Positions 17,775-26,678 of a stretch of 64,000 nucleotides of DNA are shown here, in pieces; position 1 is the stretch's first letter; each line of letters opens with the position of its first letter. The stretch covers positions 1 through 64,000 of the forward strand of contig NZ_JADQTO010000039.1 of the NCBI RefSeq assembly GCF_015704865.1, given 5' to 3'. The notes beneath the pieces were generated by a model, which worked only from the letters and a program-made list of their open reading frames with translations, ran no database searches and was not told the origin of the DNA. The DNA comes from Actinoplanes aureus (GTDB lineage: Bacteria; Actinomycetota; Actinomycetes; Mycobacteriales; Micromonosporaceae). The position numbers were made by a program, and so were the translations under genes.

Positions 17775-18596
17775 GTGGACGAGGAAAACCGATCCTTAGT
17801 CGCCGTCACCGGCACGTCCGGGCTGGTCGGCGCGGCGATCGCGGCGGCCCTGCACGACGCCGGCCGGGTGGTGCGCGGCGCCGACCGCGTGCCGGGCCGA
17901 TGGACGACGGTCGTCGGTGATCTGCGTGATCCGGCGGTGCGGCGGGAGCTGCTGCGCGGCGCCGGCGTGGTGGTGCACTCCGCCGCGCTGCACGCGCCGC
18001 ACGTGGGCCGGGTTCCGGACGAGGAGTTCCGGGCGGTCAACGTGGACGTGACCGGGGCTCTCCTGCGGGAGGCTCCGGCGGCTCGCTTCGTCTACATCAG
18101 CAGCACCAGCGTGTACGGCCACGCGCTCGTGCCGGTCGACCGGGCGGTGTGGGTGGACGAGACGGTCGAGCCGCGGCCGAGGGACATCTACGACGAGACG
18201 AAACTGGCCGCCGAGGAACTGGTCGCCGGGCGCGGTGTCACGCTGCGGATCGCCCGCTGCTTCCCGGAACCGCTGCCGGTGCTCGCCGCACACCTGTTGC
18301 ATCGCGCGGTGGCGCTGTCCGACGTCGCGGCGGCCGCGGTGCTCGCCGTCTCCCGGGGCGCCGGCACCTTCAACATCGCCGGGCCGTACCCGTTCACCCG
18401 GGACGACTGCGTGGCCGTACATCGGGATGCGCCCGCCCTGCTCGCCAGGCGCGCCCCGGAGCTGGTCGCCGCCTTCCGCGACCGCGGCCTGCCGTTGCCC
18501 CGAGCCCTCGACCGCGTCTACGACTCGAGCGCCGCCGGGGAGGCCCTCGGCTATCGGCCGCTCCACGGGATCCGGCAACTGCTCGGGTCGCCATGA
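17775..18596 (+). CDS. NAD-dependent epimerase/dehydratase family protein
   Basis: A 273-residue extended SDR-like protein. The N-terminal Rossmann motif reads VAVTGTSGLVGAAIAAAL, close to TGxxGxxG. The catalytic triad region shows FVYISSTSVYG and YDETKLAAEE, giving a Ser/Thr and the YxxxK pair. It is shorter than most sugar epimerases (about 300-330), and its C-terminal substrate domain is compact. The GTG start is preceded by GGGAGGA. Substrate unknown. The neighbouring small membrane protein may be separately transcribed. Confidence 0.87.
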   Translation: MDEENRSLVAVTGTSGLVGAAIAAALHDAGRVVRGADRVPGRWTTVVGDLRDPAVRRELLRGAGVVVHSAALHAPHVGRVPDEEFRAVNVDVTGALLREAPAARFVYISSTSVYGHALVPVDRAVWVDETVEPRPRDIYDETKLAAEELVAGRGVTLRIARCFPEPLPVLAAHLLHRAVALSDVAAAAVLAVSRGAGTFNIAGPYPFTRDDCVAVHRDAPALLARRAPELVAAFRDRGLPLPRALDRVYDSSAAGEALGYRPLHGIRQLLGSP

Positions 18597-18612
18597 CGCC
18601 GGATCGAACCCT

Positions 18613-18618
18613 TACGAT
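18613..18618 (+). promoter_or_regulatory. Probable -10 (TACGAT) for leaderless gene
   Basis: TACGAT matches TANNNT and ends six bases before the GTG at 18625; no ribosome binding site is present between them. Confidence 0.4.
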
Positions 18619-18624
18619 GCCGGC

Positions 18625-18933
18625 GTGCGGAAGACTCTCGGATGGTGGCTCGTCGTCACCCACGCCGTCGTGGCCCTGGTTGCCGTGATCCTCTTCGTGG
18701 TGGTGCGGCGGGAGTTCACCGCGGTCGCGGACGGGCCGGAGGACGGGGTCCTCATGCTTCCGGTGCTCATTCCGCTGCTGTTCCTGAGCCTGCCGTGGAG
18801 CCTGCCCGCACTCACCGACCCGGCCGTCGACTTCTCCGAGGGCTGGCTCGTGATGGCCACGGTCGTGAACGTGGCCATCCACGGCCTGATCTTCTGGGGC
18901 TGGCAGCGGGTCCGTCGCCTCCGGGCCGGCTGA
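18625..18933 (+). CDS. Small three-helix membrane protein
   Basis: A 102-residue protein with three hydrophobic segments: LGWWLVVTHAVVALVAVILFVVV, VLMLPVLIPLLFLSLPWSLPAL and LVMATVVNVAIHGLIFWGW, and a basic C-terminal end (QRVRRLRAG). No family recognised. The GTG start fits a leaderless promoter (TACGAT six bases upstream). Confidence 0.65.
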   Translation: MRKTLGWWLVVTHAVVALVAVILFVVVRREFTAVADGPEDGVLMLPVLIPLLFLSLPWSLPALTDPAVDFSEGWLVMATVVNVAIHGLIFWGWQRVRRLRAG

Positions 18934-19114
18934 AGCTCTCCGGTCGCTGTTTCCCGGCGGTCGCGCTGGGGCCTGGAACGTGCGCTGGCCGCGCTGTCGC
19001 GGCGGGACGGCCGCTGGTTCGGGGGCGGCCGGTACGCGTACCGGGAAGGGGTTCGAAGCCGAGCCGGAGGGTGACCGGCTCGCCCGGCCGGGGACGTGCC
19101 CAGATAATGTCCCG

Positions 19115-19882
19115 ATGGCAAACGACATCTCGGCGAAGCTCGCCGTCCTGATCGACGCGGACAACGCCCAGGCGGCGATCGTGGAAGGCCTGCTCGCGGA
19201 GGTGGCCAAGTTCGGGACCGCGCACGTCAAACGGGCCTACGGGGACTGGACCGGGACGAGTCTGCGCTCCTGGAAGGAGCAGCTGCTGGCGCAGTCGATC
19301 CAGCCGATCCAGCAGTTCTCCTACACCGTGGGGAAGAACGCGACCGACGCGGCGATGATCATCGACGCGATGGATCTGCTGTACACCGGGCGGTTCGACG
19401 GGTTCTGCATCGTCTCCAGCGACAGTGACTTCACCCGGCTGGCGTCGCGGATCCGGGAGTCCGGGCTGACCGTCTACGGGTTCGGCGAGCGCAAGACCCC
19501 CAAACCGTTCGTAGCCGCGTGCGACAAGTTCATCTACACCGAGAACCTGGCCGAGCCGGTCGAGATCGCGCCGGTGGAGAGCCCGGTGCCGAGCCCGAGC
19601 CAGCTGCGCGGCGACACCAGCCTGATGAACCTGATCCGGACCGCGGTGGAGGCGGCCTCCGGCGACGACGGGTGGGCGCCGCTGGCCGCGGTCGGGCACA
19701 TCATCACCAAGCAGCGGTCCGACTTCGACCCGCGCAACTACGGCTATCCGAAGCTGGGCGGCCTGGTCACCGCCATCGGCCTGTTCGAGATCGAACGGCG
19801 CGACACGGGCGACGGCAAGCCGGCCGTCATCTGGGTCCGGGACCGCCGGCGGCGCCCGGAGAAGAGAGTGACCGCCGACTAG
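19115..19882 (+). CDS. NYN-domain (LabA/DUF88) RNase-like protein with OST-HTH
   Basis: A 255-residue protein. Residues about 8-150 form a NYN/PIN-like domain with the acidic residues in AVLIDADNAQ, NATDAAMIIDAMDLLY and IVSSDSDFTRLASRIRE, which in the family coordinate metal for RNA cleavage. Residues about 175-245 (DTSLMNLIRTAVEAASGDDGW, LGGLVTAIGLFEIE) match the C-terminal OST-HTH/LOTUS RNA-binding domain commonly fused to it. ATG chosen from the family N-terminus; GATAAT ends six bases upstream, so translation may be leaderless. Cytoplasmic; RNA target unknown. Confidence 0.9.
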   Translation: MANDISAKLAVLIDADNAQAAIVEGLLAEVAKFGTAHVKRAYGDWTGTSLRSWKEQLLAQSIQPIQQFSYTVGKNATDAAMIIDAMDLLYTGRFDGFCIVSSDSDFTRLASRIRESGLTVYGFGERKTPKPFVAACDKFIYTENLAEPVEIAPVESPVPSPSQLRGDTSLMNLIRTAVEAASGDDGWAPLAAVGHIITKQRSDFDPRNYGYPKLGGLVTAIGLFEIERRDTGDGKPAVIWVRDRRRRPEKRVTAD

Positions 19883-19987
19883 GACGGGGTTGCGCCGAAC
19901 CTGTACCGTCTCCTCCGCCGCACCGGCCATTCGAGATCATCTCTGCGTGTCCGGGCGGTTTCGTGACGTGACGGGGAAGAGGTAACC

Positions 19988-20983
19988 GTGAATCGACGCA
20001 GGCTGGTCCGGGCCGGGGCGGTGATATCAGCGGCCGTACTGCTGGCCGGCTGCGGCTCCAGCGACGAGAAGGTGGAGACGCCGGAGCTGGGGGAGCGCGG
20101 CACGGTGCTGACCACCGTGAAGCCCACCCGGCAGGATCTGAGCAACCAGATCAGCCTCAGCGGCAAGGTGGAGATCAACCCGGTGTTCGGGATCGTCTCG
20201 CCGGTCGACGGCGAGGTGCGCTACGTGCAGCGGCAGCCGTCGACGTCGCCCGCGTCCGAGCCGGTGTGGGTGGCCACGGTGTGGCAGGACGGCCACCCGC
20301 ACGAGGTGACCATCCCGAAGAACTCGACGATGGCCGGCCGGCTGATGAACGACCGGGCGACCGTCACCGAGGGCATGCCGATCGTGTCCGCCCGGCACGC
20401 CGGCTACGCGATCGTGGCCGACATCGACAGCGCCCAGGCGTACCGGATCTCCGGCGCGGTCACGTCGGTGCAGGCTCAGATCAAGAACGGGCCGGGGCCG
20501 TTCAAGTGCAAGGCGCGCGGCACCATCGCCGCCCTGCCGGCCGGGACCATCCCGGAGCCGCCCCCGCCGTCCCCGGCCGCCGGGGCGTCCGGCGCCCCGG
20601 TGCAGCCGAAGACGCCGGAGGAGCAGCCGCAGTCCGTTCCCGAGGGCTCCGAGGCGACTGGGATTCAGCTGGTCTGCACGGCCCCGAAGAACGTCAAGCT
20701 GATCAACGGGGCGGCGGTCACCCTGGACGTCATCACCGACAAGGCCGACGACGTGCTGGTGCTGCCGGTCGAGGCGGTCGCCGGCACCCAGGGCAAGGGC
20801 AAGGTCGACGTGGTCGGCCCGGACCAGACCCGCAAGACGGTGGACGTGGTGCTCGGGCTGACCGACGGCAAGGTCGTCCAGATCAAGAAGGGGCTGACCG
20901 GCGACGAGTCCATCGCCGTACCGGGCCCGAACCTGCCGGCCGCCGACCCGGCGAAGGAGCCGCAGCCGGGGTCCAACGGATGA
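19988..20983 (+). CDS. Lipoprotein adaptor of a MacAB-like exporter
   Basis: A 331-residue lipoprotein. The signal MNRRRLVRAGAVISAAVLLAGC ends in a lipobox with the lipidated Cys. The rest resembles HlyD/MacA-type adaptor proteins of Gram-positive exporters: a beta-barrel-like part (SLSGKVEINPVFGIVSPVDGEVRYVQ), a Pro-rich insert near 190-220, and the C-terminal VLVLPVEAVAGTQGKGKVDVV followed by GLTDGKVVQIKKGLTGDE, typical of the membrane-proximal domain. The GTG start follows GGAAGAGG. It overlaps the ATPase start (ATGA), so the three genes form one tripartite export operon. Confidence 0.88.
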   Translation: MNRRRLVRAGAVISAAVLLAGCGSSDEKVETPELGERGTVLTTVKPTRQDLSNQISLSGKVEINPVFGIVSPVDGEVRYVQRQPSTSPASEPVWVATVWQDGHPHEVTIPKNSTMAGRLMNDRATVTEGMPIVSARHAGYAIVADIDSAQAYRISGAVTSVQAQIKNGPGPFKCKARGTIAALPAGTIPEPPPPSPAAGASGAPVQPKTPEEQPQSVPEGSEATGIQLVCTAPKNVKLINGAAVTLDVITDKADDVLVLPVEAVAGTQGKGKVDVVGPDQTRKTVDVVLGLTDGKVVQIKKGLTGDESIAVPGPNLPAADPAKEPQPGSNG

Positions 20984-21672
20984 CCCAGCCGATCATCGAA
21001 CTCGCCGGCATCACCCGGATCCTGAAGGGGCAGGAGGAGCCCCGGACGATCCTGGACGGCGTCGACCTCACCGTGCACCCCGGGCAGAGCGTGGCGATCG
21101 TCGGCCGCTCCGGCTCCGGCAAGAGCACCCTGCTCAGCATCCTCGGCCTGTTCGACCGCCCGGACCAGGGCACCTACGTGCTGGACGGGCAGGACATCAG
21201 CCGGCTGCCGGAACGCAAGGCGGCCAAGCTGCGCAGCTCGCACTTCGGGTTCGTGTTCCAGCGGTTCTTCCTGCTCAAGCACCTGACCGCGGCGCAGAAC
21301 GTGGCGATGGCGCTGGTCAACGGCCAGGGCTGGCTGCCCCGCCGGCAGCGGCGCGCCCGCGTCCTGGAAGCCCTCGACCAGGTCGGCATCGCTCACCTGG
21401 CGAAGAACCGGCCGACCCGGATGTCCGGCGGCGAGCAGCAGCGGGTGGCGATCGCCCGGGCGCTCGTACGCGACCCGCGGATCCTTCTCGCCGACGAACC
21501 GACCGGCGCCCTGGACACCGAGACCGGCACCGCGGTGATCGAGGCCCTGCTCTCCGCGACGCACCGCGGGTGCAGCCTGGTGCTGGTCACCCACGACCGG
21601 GACCACGCCGCCCGGATGGGCCGCACGATGAGCCTCGTCGACGGGGTGCTGACCGAGCGGGTGCCGGTATGA
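20980..21672 (+). CDS. ABC exporter ATPase (MacB-type)
   Basis: A 230-residue ATPase with Walker A GRSGSGKST, Q-loop FGFVFQRFFLLKHLTAAQNVA, signature MSGGEQQRVAIARALV, Walker B ILLADEPTGALD and H-loop VTHDRDHAARM. The class is MacB/LolD. It is coupled by four-base overlaps to the adaptor upstream and the permease downstream, so all three subunits should be made together. Confidence 0.95.
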   Translation: MTQPIIELAGITRILKGQEEPRTILDGVDLTVHPGQSVAIVGRSGSGKSTLLSILGLFDRPDQGTYVLDGQDISRLPERKAAKLRSSHFGFVFQRFFLLKHLTAAQNVAMALVNGQGWLPRRQRRARVLEALDQVGIAHLAKNRPTRMSGGEQQRVAIARALVRDPRILLADEPTGALDTETGTAVIEALLSATHRGCSLVLVTHDRDHAARMGRTMSLVDGVLTERVPV

Positions 21673-22943
21673 GAAGGCTTTCCGGCAGTTACCGGTCCGC
21701 GCTGATCATCGGCGTCCAGGGCATCCGGGCCCGCAAGCTGCGCACCCTGCTCTCCATGATCAGCCTTTTTCTCGGTGTGCTCGCCGTGGTCACCGTCCAG
21801 GCCGGCGCAAGCATCGCCGAACGCGCCCTGATGTCCGACCTCGAGCTGCGTTCCGGGTACGACGGCACCCTGATCATCGACGTGATGCCGCACGAGAAGT
21901 CCCCGGCCATCGTCACCGAGACGGTGAAGGGCAGCGACGCGGTCGCCCTGATCGCCACCCAGGCGATCATCGGTGAGCCCGGGGTCAGCCCGATCAACCC
22001 CGGGGCCGCGCCGTTCGACCAGGGCAGCTGGGGCACCACGGACATCTGCGACGACAGCGGCAACTGCGTGCCCGGGCCGCCGACCGGTGAGGCCATCGAG
22101 GTGGCGTTGACCGCGGTCACCGGCGATCTGATGACGTACCGCCCGCTGCGGCACGTCTCCGGGGCGTGGCTCGACTTCTCCACGGTTCCCTCGATGTCAC
22201 CGCGCCTGGTGATCAACGAGGAGGCCGCGAAGGGCTTCCAGAACCACCAGGTCCCGGCTGAGATGCGGGTCAACGGCGCGAAGGCGAACATGACCCCGCA
22301 GATCGTCGGCGTGGTCAACGACGGGGACGTGCAGCCGCGCGCCTACGTCCGGCACGACGAGCTGACCAACTGGCTGCCGGCCGCCAGCATGAGCGATCCG
22401 AACATGGGCATGCCGCTCCAGGTCATGACCACCAAGGGCAGTGCGGTCGAGCAGGTGCTCACCGCCAAGCTGCGCGGCGCCGGCATCGAGTCGTACGCCA
22501 ACCTGACCGAGTCCCGCAAGCAGATGGAGGACCAGCTCAAGCTGATGCGCCTGGTCTTCCTCTCGATGGCCGGGCTGGTCCTGCTGATCGGTGTCGCCGG
22601 CATCCTCAACGTCGGCCTGGCCACGGTCGGCGAGCGGGTCGAGGAGTTCGCGCTGCGCCGCGCGGTCGGCACCCCGAGGTTGCTGCTGGCCGGCATCGTG
22701 CTCGCCGAGACGATGCTGACCGGGCTGCTCACCGCGGCCGCCGCGATCGGGGTGGGCGTCGCCGGCCTCAAGGTCGTCTCGATGGTGCTCGGCAGCCGGG
22801 AGCCGCTGTTGCAGGGCGTGCAGTTCCCGTGGGACGCGGGGGTGGCCGGCATCATCGCGGGCATCGTCGCGGGCGTGCTCGGTGGCTTCATCCCGGCGTT
22901 GCGCGCGGCGGGTATTCCGATCGCCACGGTGATGCGCGCCTGA
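21669..22943 (+). CDS. MacB/FtsX-type ABC permease
   Basis: A 424-residue permease with the single-FtsX MacB layout: N-terminal helix (about 25-48, LLSMISLFLGVLAVVTVQAG), a large extracytoplasmic MacB_PCD domain (about 50-290), then three helices (about 295-320 with LVLLIGVAGILNVGLATV, about 340-370, about 390-415). The cytoplasmic loop EEFALRRAVGTPRLLLAGIVLAE is the FtsX motif. It completes the tripartite exporter. The substrate, perhaps an antimicrobial peptide, cannot be read from sequence. It ends three bases before the convergent NB-ARC gene. Confidence 0.93.
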   Translation: MRRLSGSYRSALIIGVQGIRARKLRTLLSMISLFLGVLAVVTVQAGASIAERALMSDLELRSGYDGTLIIDVMPHEKSPAIVTETVKGSDAVALIATQAIIGEPGVSPINPGAAPFDQGSWGTTDICDDSGNCVPGPPTGEAIEVALTAVTGDLMTYRPLRHVSGAWLDFSTVPSMSPRLVINEEAAKGFQNHQVPAEMRVNGAKANMTPQIVGVVNDGDVQPRAYVRHDELTNWLPAASMSDPNMGMPLQVMTTKGSAVEQVLTAKLRGAGIESYANLTESRKQMEDQLKLMRLVFLSMAGLVLLIGVAGILNVGLATVGERVEEFALRRAVGTPRLLLAGIVLAETMLTGLLTAAAAIGVGVAGLKVVSMVLGSREPLLQGVQFPWDAGVAGIIAGIVAGVLGGFIPALRAAGIPIATVMRA

Positions 22944-22946
22944 GGT

Positions 22947-25900
22947 TTACAGCGGCATGGGGTCGACGTCGCAGTTCGCGCGCTCACCGGCGAGCGCCGC
23001 GACGATCGCCGGATGGTCGGAGCCGAGCACGCGGCGGTACGCGTCGACGACCGAGTCGAAGCGCTGTTGCCCGTCCCGCGTGCGGCCGAGAGCGATCAGG
23101 TCGAAGGCGAGGTTGAGCGAACAGGCGAGCGTGGACGGGTGATCACCGCCGAGCAGACGTTCCGAGCGATGCAGGGTGTCGGCGTCGAGAACGTGGGCGG
23201 TGGCGTGGTCACCCTGCGCCGCCAGGTCGCTGGCCAGGTTGGTGGCGCAGGTGAGGGTCAGTACGTGCTCCTCGCCCAGCCGGCCCCGCAGCCCCTGATA
23301 GGCGGTCTCGTCGTGATCGCGAGCAGTGCTGACCTGTCCCAGCAGGCGGAGCACGATGCCCAGGTTCGTCCGGGCGTAGAGCGTGTAGGGGTGCTCCGGG
23401 CCGAGCGTCTCGCGGTACTCCCGCCAGGTCTGCTCGGCCAGCTCGTACGACTCGGCCAGCTGATCGTTCTCGCGCAGGTCGACGGCGTAGTTGAGGGCGC
23501 AGGCGATGGTCTCCGGGTTCAGCTCGCCGAAGCGCCGACGCAGCTCGTTCAGGGTGTCCAGGGCGAGCTTGCGGGCTCTGTCGTGCTCACCCGCGCGCCG
23601 CCTTGAGACGGCCAGGTTGCGGGCCGCCATGAGGGTGTAGTGATGGCTGTTGCCGAGGATGCGGTGGATCCGCTCGTAGAGGATCTCCTGCTGCCGGTTG
23701 GCCTCCAGATACTCGCCGCATTCGCGCAGGTCGAGGGTGAGGCCGTTCTGGGTGAGCAGGGTGAGGGCGTGATCCGCGCCGAGGACCTCGACACGGCGCC
23801 GGACGGTGTCGACGTCGCGCCGCAGGGCGGCCTGGAAGTCACCGTGGGCGCGGAGGCTGACGCCGAGGGCGTGCGCCGCGCTCAGCGTGTGCGGGTAGTC
23901 CGGCCCGAAGACGCGCAGGGAGATCTCGTACGCCTCCCGGTCCAGCTCGACCGCGGCGGAGAACTCGCCGGCCGCCCGGAGGTCGGCGGCCACCAGACTC
24001 ATCGCGTCCAGGGTGTCCTCGTCATCCGGGCCGTTGGCCCGGCGGAGCTTGGTGAGGCAGTCGGCGTTGATCTTCGCGGCCTCCTCGAAGCCGCCCGACA
24101 CCCAGACGACGTGCCCTAGCCAGCGGGCGGCCTTGAGGATCTGCGGATCCTCGGGGTGCAGCATCTCGGTCCACCTACCGACCACCTCGGACGCCAGCTC
24201 CCGGCAGCCGTTCTGATCGCCCCAGAAGTACTGGAACTCGATGATGTCGATGGCGAGCTGCCGGGCCCAGTCGTCCTCGCAACCGATGATGTCGGTGGCG
24301 AGGACGTGCGGGAGCAGCGCGTGGAAACGCGGCCACTGTGCCGCGCCGCTCGGGTTGCCCGGGTTGCCGCCGGCCAGCAGCAGGTGCGCGGCGTGCCGCA
24401 TGGTCTCCTGCTCCGCGGCGGAGAGCTGGTCGATCACCACGGTCCGGACCAGCCGGTGCAGCTGGATCGTCTGCTCCCGGTAGTCCATCCGGGCCAGGCC
24501 GTACCGTTCGATCTCGCGCAGGGCGCGGTTCAGGCGGTTCGGGTTCTGCAGCGTGGCGTCCATCTCCGGCGAGATGTTCACGTTCCGCGGGCCGAGGAAG
24601 AGCTCACGGGAGATCGGCTCCGGTGCCATGAACGAGCAGGCCTGCAACAGTTGCAGGGCCACCGGGTTCTCCACGCTCAGCCGCTCGAGGGCCACGGTCC
24701 AGGCGGCCGCGACGGTCACCTCGTACTCGGCGGGGTGCTCCAGCGCGGACAGTTCGGCGCGTTTGCTGATCAGCAGGTGGACGTACTCGTCGACCGGCAT
24801 ACCGGTGGTGGCGAGCCAGGCCGCGGCCTGGCCGATGGCCAGGGGCAGGTCGTCGAGAACGCCGGCGAGCCGGTCGGCCTCGGCGTCGGACAGATCCGGG
24901 TTGCGCTTGCGCAGCAGAGTGACGCTCTCGTCCCGGCTGAAGACGCCGATCTCCAGCGAGTCCGCGATCCGGGTCCACTCCTCGTTGCGGGAGGTGACCA
25001 GCACCTTGCCGGTGCCGCCCTGCGGCAGGTAGGGCCGCACGGTGTCGATGGTCTCGGCGTTGTCAAAGATCAAAAGCCAGTTCGGGTACGGCACACCCGC
25101 CTGCAACGCCTGCTGCACGGCCGGTACGGCGGTGTTCGCCTCCTGACCGATGTCCAGGCCCAGCCGGCCGCCGAGCTCGATCAGCGCTCGCAGGATCTGG
25201 GTCGGCTGTTCGGCCGGCACGAACCAGACCACGTCGTAGTCGGCCCGGTGGCGGTACGCGTACTCGGTGGCGATCTGCGACTTGCCGACACCGCCCATGC
25301 CGTGCAGCGCCTGCGGGAGCACCGCGGTGACCTGCTGTTGCCGCAGGCGCCGGTCCAGCGACTCGAGCAGCTCGTCGCGGCCGGTGAAGTCGCCGTTGCG
25401 GGGCGGCAGATTGCCCCAGATCGCCGCCTCCGCCTCCGGCTGCAACAGCGCGTCGATCGAGGCCGGGAGGCCGGAGTCGCCGGGCACCGGCGACAGGCGC
25501 CGCAGCGTCGCCCGTGGCGGCAACGGCGTGGCCGTCGGCGGCATCTCGTGTTCCACCGGTGTGGTCGCGGTGAGCTGGTCGATCCGTTCCTGGAGGCGGA
25601 CGGCGCGCGACGCGTACGGCCCGGACAGGGCACGGAGCACGGAGAGCTCGAGTTCGGCGAAGGGGAGCGTCGCGGCAGTCACCGCCGTGTCGCCGGCCCG
25701 GTCCGGGTCGGCGAGGGCGTGCAGCAGGTTCCGGGTCTCGGGCGAACGCTCGCCGTAGAAGCCGGCCAGCGCTTCGATCACGCGTACCGTGTCGGCCCGG
25801 GCCGCGCAGGCCAGCAGCGCCTCCCGTACCCCGCTGCGGAAGTGCAGCTCGTCGCCGACGCCCGGCGCCACGAGCAGGGGACTGGTCACCACCTCGGCCA

Positions 25901-26678
25901 GGTGTGCCGGCTGGGAGTCGGGTGCGAGCCCGGACTGCACCGCGCGCAGCGCGTCCAGATCGAGCGGCGCCGCGGCGACGTGGGTGGCGAGGCGGAACGC
26001 CTGCGCCGACGCCTCGGCGCGGAACCGGGAGACCAGGTCCTGCGGGTCCGCGTCCAGCGGATCGATCGTGGGCGGCCGCGCGGTGCCGGGGGATCGCTCC
26101 GGGTCCGGGATGTGCACCACGGCGTCGAGCCAGTCCGGCGTGTCGCCCGCCACCAGCGCGGCCCACCAGCGCAGCCATCGCGGCGTCATCTCGAGCAGGG
26201 GTATCGCCACCGCGGTGTCCCGGAGCGGATCGTCGAACGGGCTAGTCCACTTCGCGGGTTCGCGGATCCGCAGCTCCGCGTTGGGTGCCATCGGCCGCGG
26301 CGTGGACAGCTGGAGCAGGCGGTGGGTCAGGTGGCTGCGGTGCCAGCGCTCCTGGGGATACGGGTCGACGATGGCCACCGGCACCGCGCGGCCCCAGGCT
26401 TGGAGCAGCATGGCGGCGCCGCGCTCGGTCCAGAAGACGTCGAGGCCGTCGGTGAGCAGGATGATCAGTTCGCCGTCCGGCCGGCCGAGGCCACCGGCGC
26501 CCCGGAAGAGCGCCAGGCTGTAGGAGCTGACCTCCGTGAAGGCACGGTCCGCCAGGTCACGGAAGGCGGTCACGGTAGGCGTCCACACGCGCATGGGCCG
26601 GCTGTCGTCCACCACCAGCGCCAGGGTCCCGGCGGGTTCCGCGAGACGCCGGAGTTCGGCCGCGAGCTCATCTGTCAT
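22947..26678 (-). CDS. vWA-like/NB-ARC/TPR signalling ATPase (FxsT-like)
   Basis: A 1243-residue cytoplasmic protein. Residues 1 to about 200 resemble the SAV_2336 N-terminal domain, a degenerate vWA-like fold with LALVVDDSRPMRVW and LIILLTDGLDVFW. Near 420-440 the phrase IWGNLPPRNGDFTGRDELL marks the actinobacterial NB-ARC group called FxsT in FxSxx-COOH systems. Walker A is G460-M-G-G-V-G-K-S467, Walker B LLIFDNAE, and LPLAIGQAAAWL is the GxP-like motif. From about 843 to the end there are around nine TPR units (for example GPDYPHTLSAAHALGVSLRAHGDFQAA). Family knowledge says NB-ARC/TPR proteins are STAND switches that oligomerise on sensing a ligand. The ATG overlaps the stop of the preceding nucleosidase gene (ATGA). 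Confidence 0.93.
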   Translation of the reverse strand: MTDELAAELRRLAEPAGTLALVVDDSRPMRVWTPTVTAFRDLADRAFTEVSSYSLALFRGAGGLGRPDGELIILLTDGLDVFWTERGAAMLLQAWGRAVPVAIVDPYPQERWHRSHLTHRLLQLSTPRPMAPNAELRIREPAKWTSPFDDPLRDTAVAIPLLEMTPRWLRWWAALVAGDTPDWLDAVVHIPDPERSPGTARPPTIDPLDADPQDLVSRFRAEASAQAFRLATHVAAAPLDLDALRAVQSGLAPDSQPAHLAEVVTSPLLVAPGVGDELHFRSGVREALLACAARADTVRVIEALAGFYGERSPETRNLLHALADPDRAGDTAVTAATLPFAELELSVLRALSGPYASRAVRLQERIDQLTATTPVEHEMPPTATPLPPRATLRRLSPVPGDSGLPASIDALLQPEAEAAIWGNLPPRNGDFTGRDELLESLDRRLRQQQVTAVLPQALHGMGGVGKSQIATEYAYRHRADYDVVWFVPAEQPTQILRALIELGGRLGLDIGQEANTAVPAVQQALQAGVPYPNWLLIFDNAETIDTVRPYLPQGGTGKVLVTSRNEEWTRIADSLEIGVFSRDESVTLLRKRNPDLSDAEADRLAGVLDDLPLAIGQAAAWLATTGMPVDEYVHLLISKRAELSALEHPAEYEVTVAAAWTVALERLSVENPVALQLLQACSFMAPEPISRELFLGPRNVNISPEMDATLQNPNRLNRALREIERYGLARMDYREQTIQLHRLVRTVVIDQLSAAEQETMRHAAHLLLAGGNPGNPSGAAQWPRFHALLPHVLATDIIGCEDDWARQLAIDIIEFQYFWGDQNGCRELASEVVGRWTEMLHPEDPQILKAARWLGHVVWVSGGFEEAAKINADCLTKLRRANGPDDEDTLDAMSLVAADLRAAGEFSAAVELDREAYEISLRVFGPDYPHTLSAAHALGVSLRAHGDFQAALRRDVDTVRRRVEVLGADHALTLLTQNGLTLDLRECGEYLEANRQQEILYERIHRILGNSHHYTLMAARNLAVSRRRAGEHDRARKLALDTLNELRRRFGELNPETIACALNYAVDLRENDQLAESYELAEQTWREYRETLGPEHPYTLYARTNLGIVLRLLGQVSTARDHDETAYQGLRGRLGEEHVLTLTCATNLASDLAAQGDHATAHVLDADTLHRSERLLGGDHPSTLACSLNLAFDLIALGRTRDGQQRFDSVVDAYRRVLGSDHPAIVAALAGERANCDVDPMPL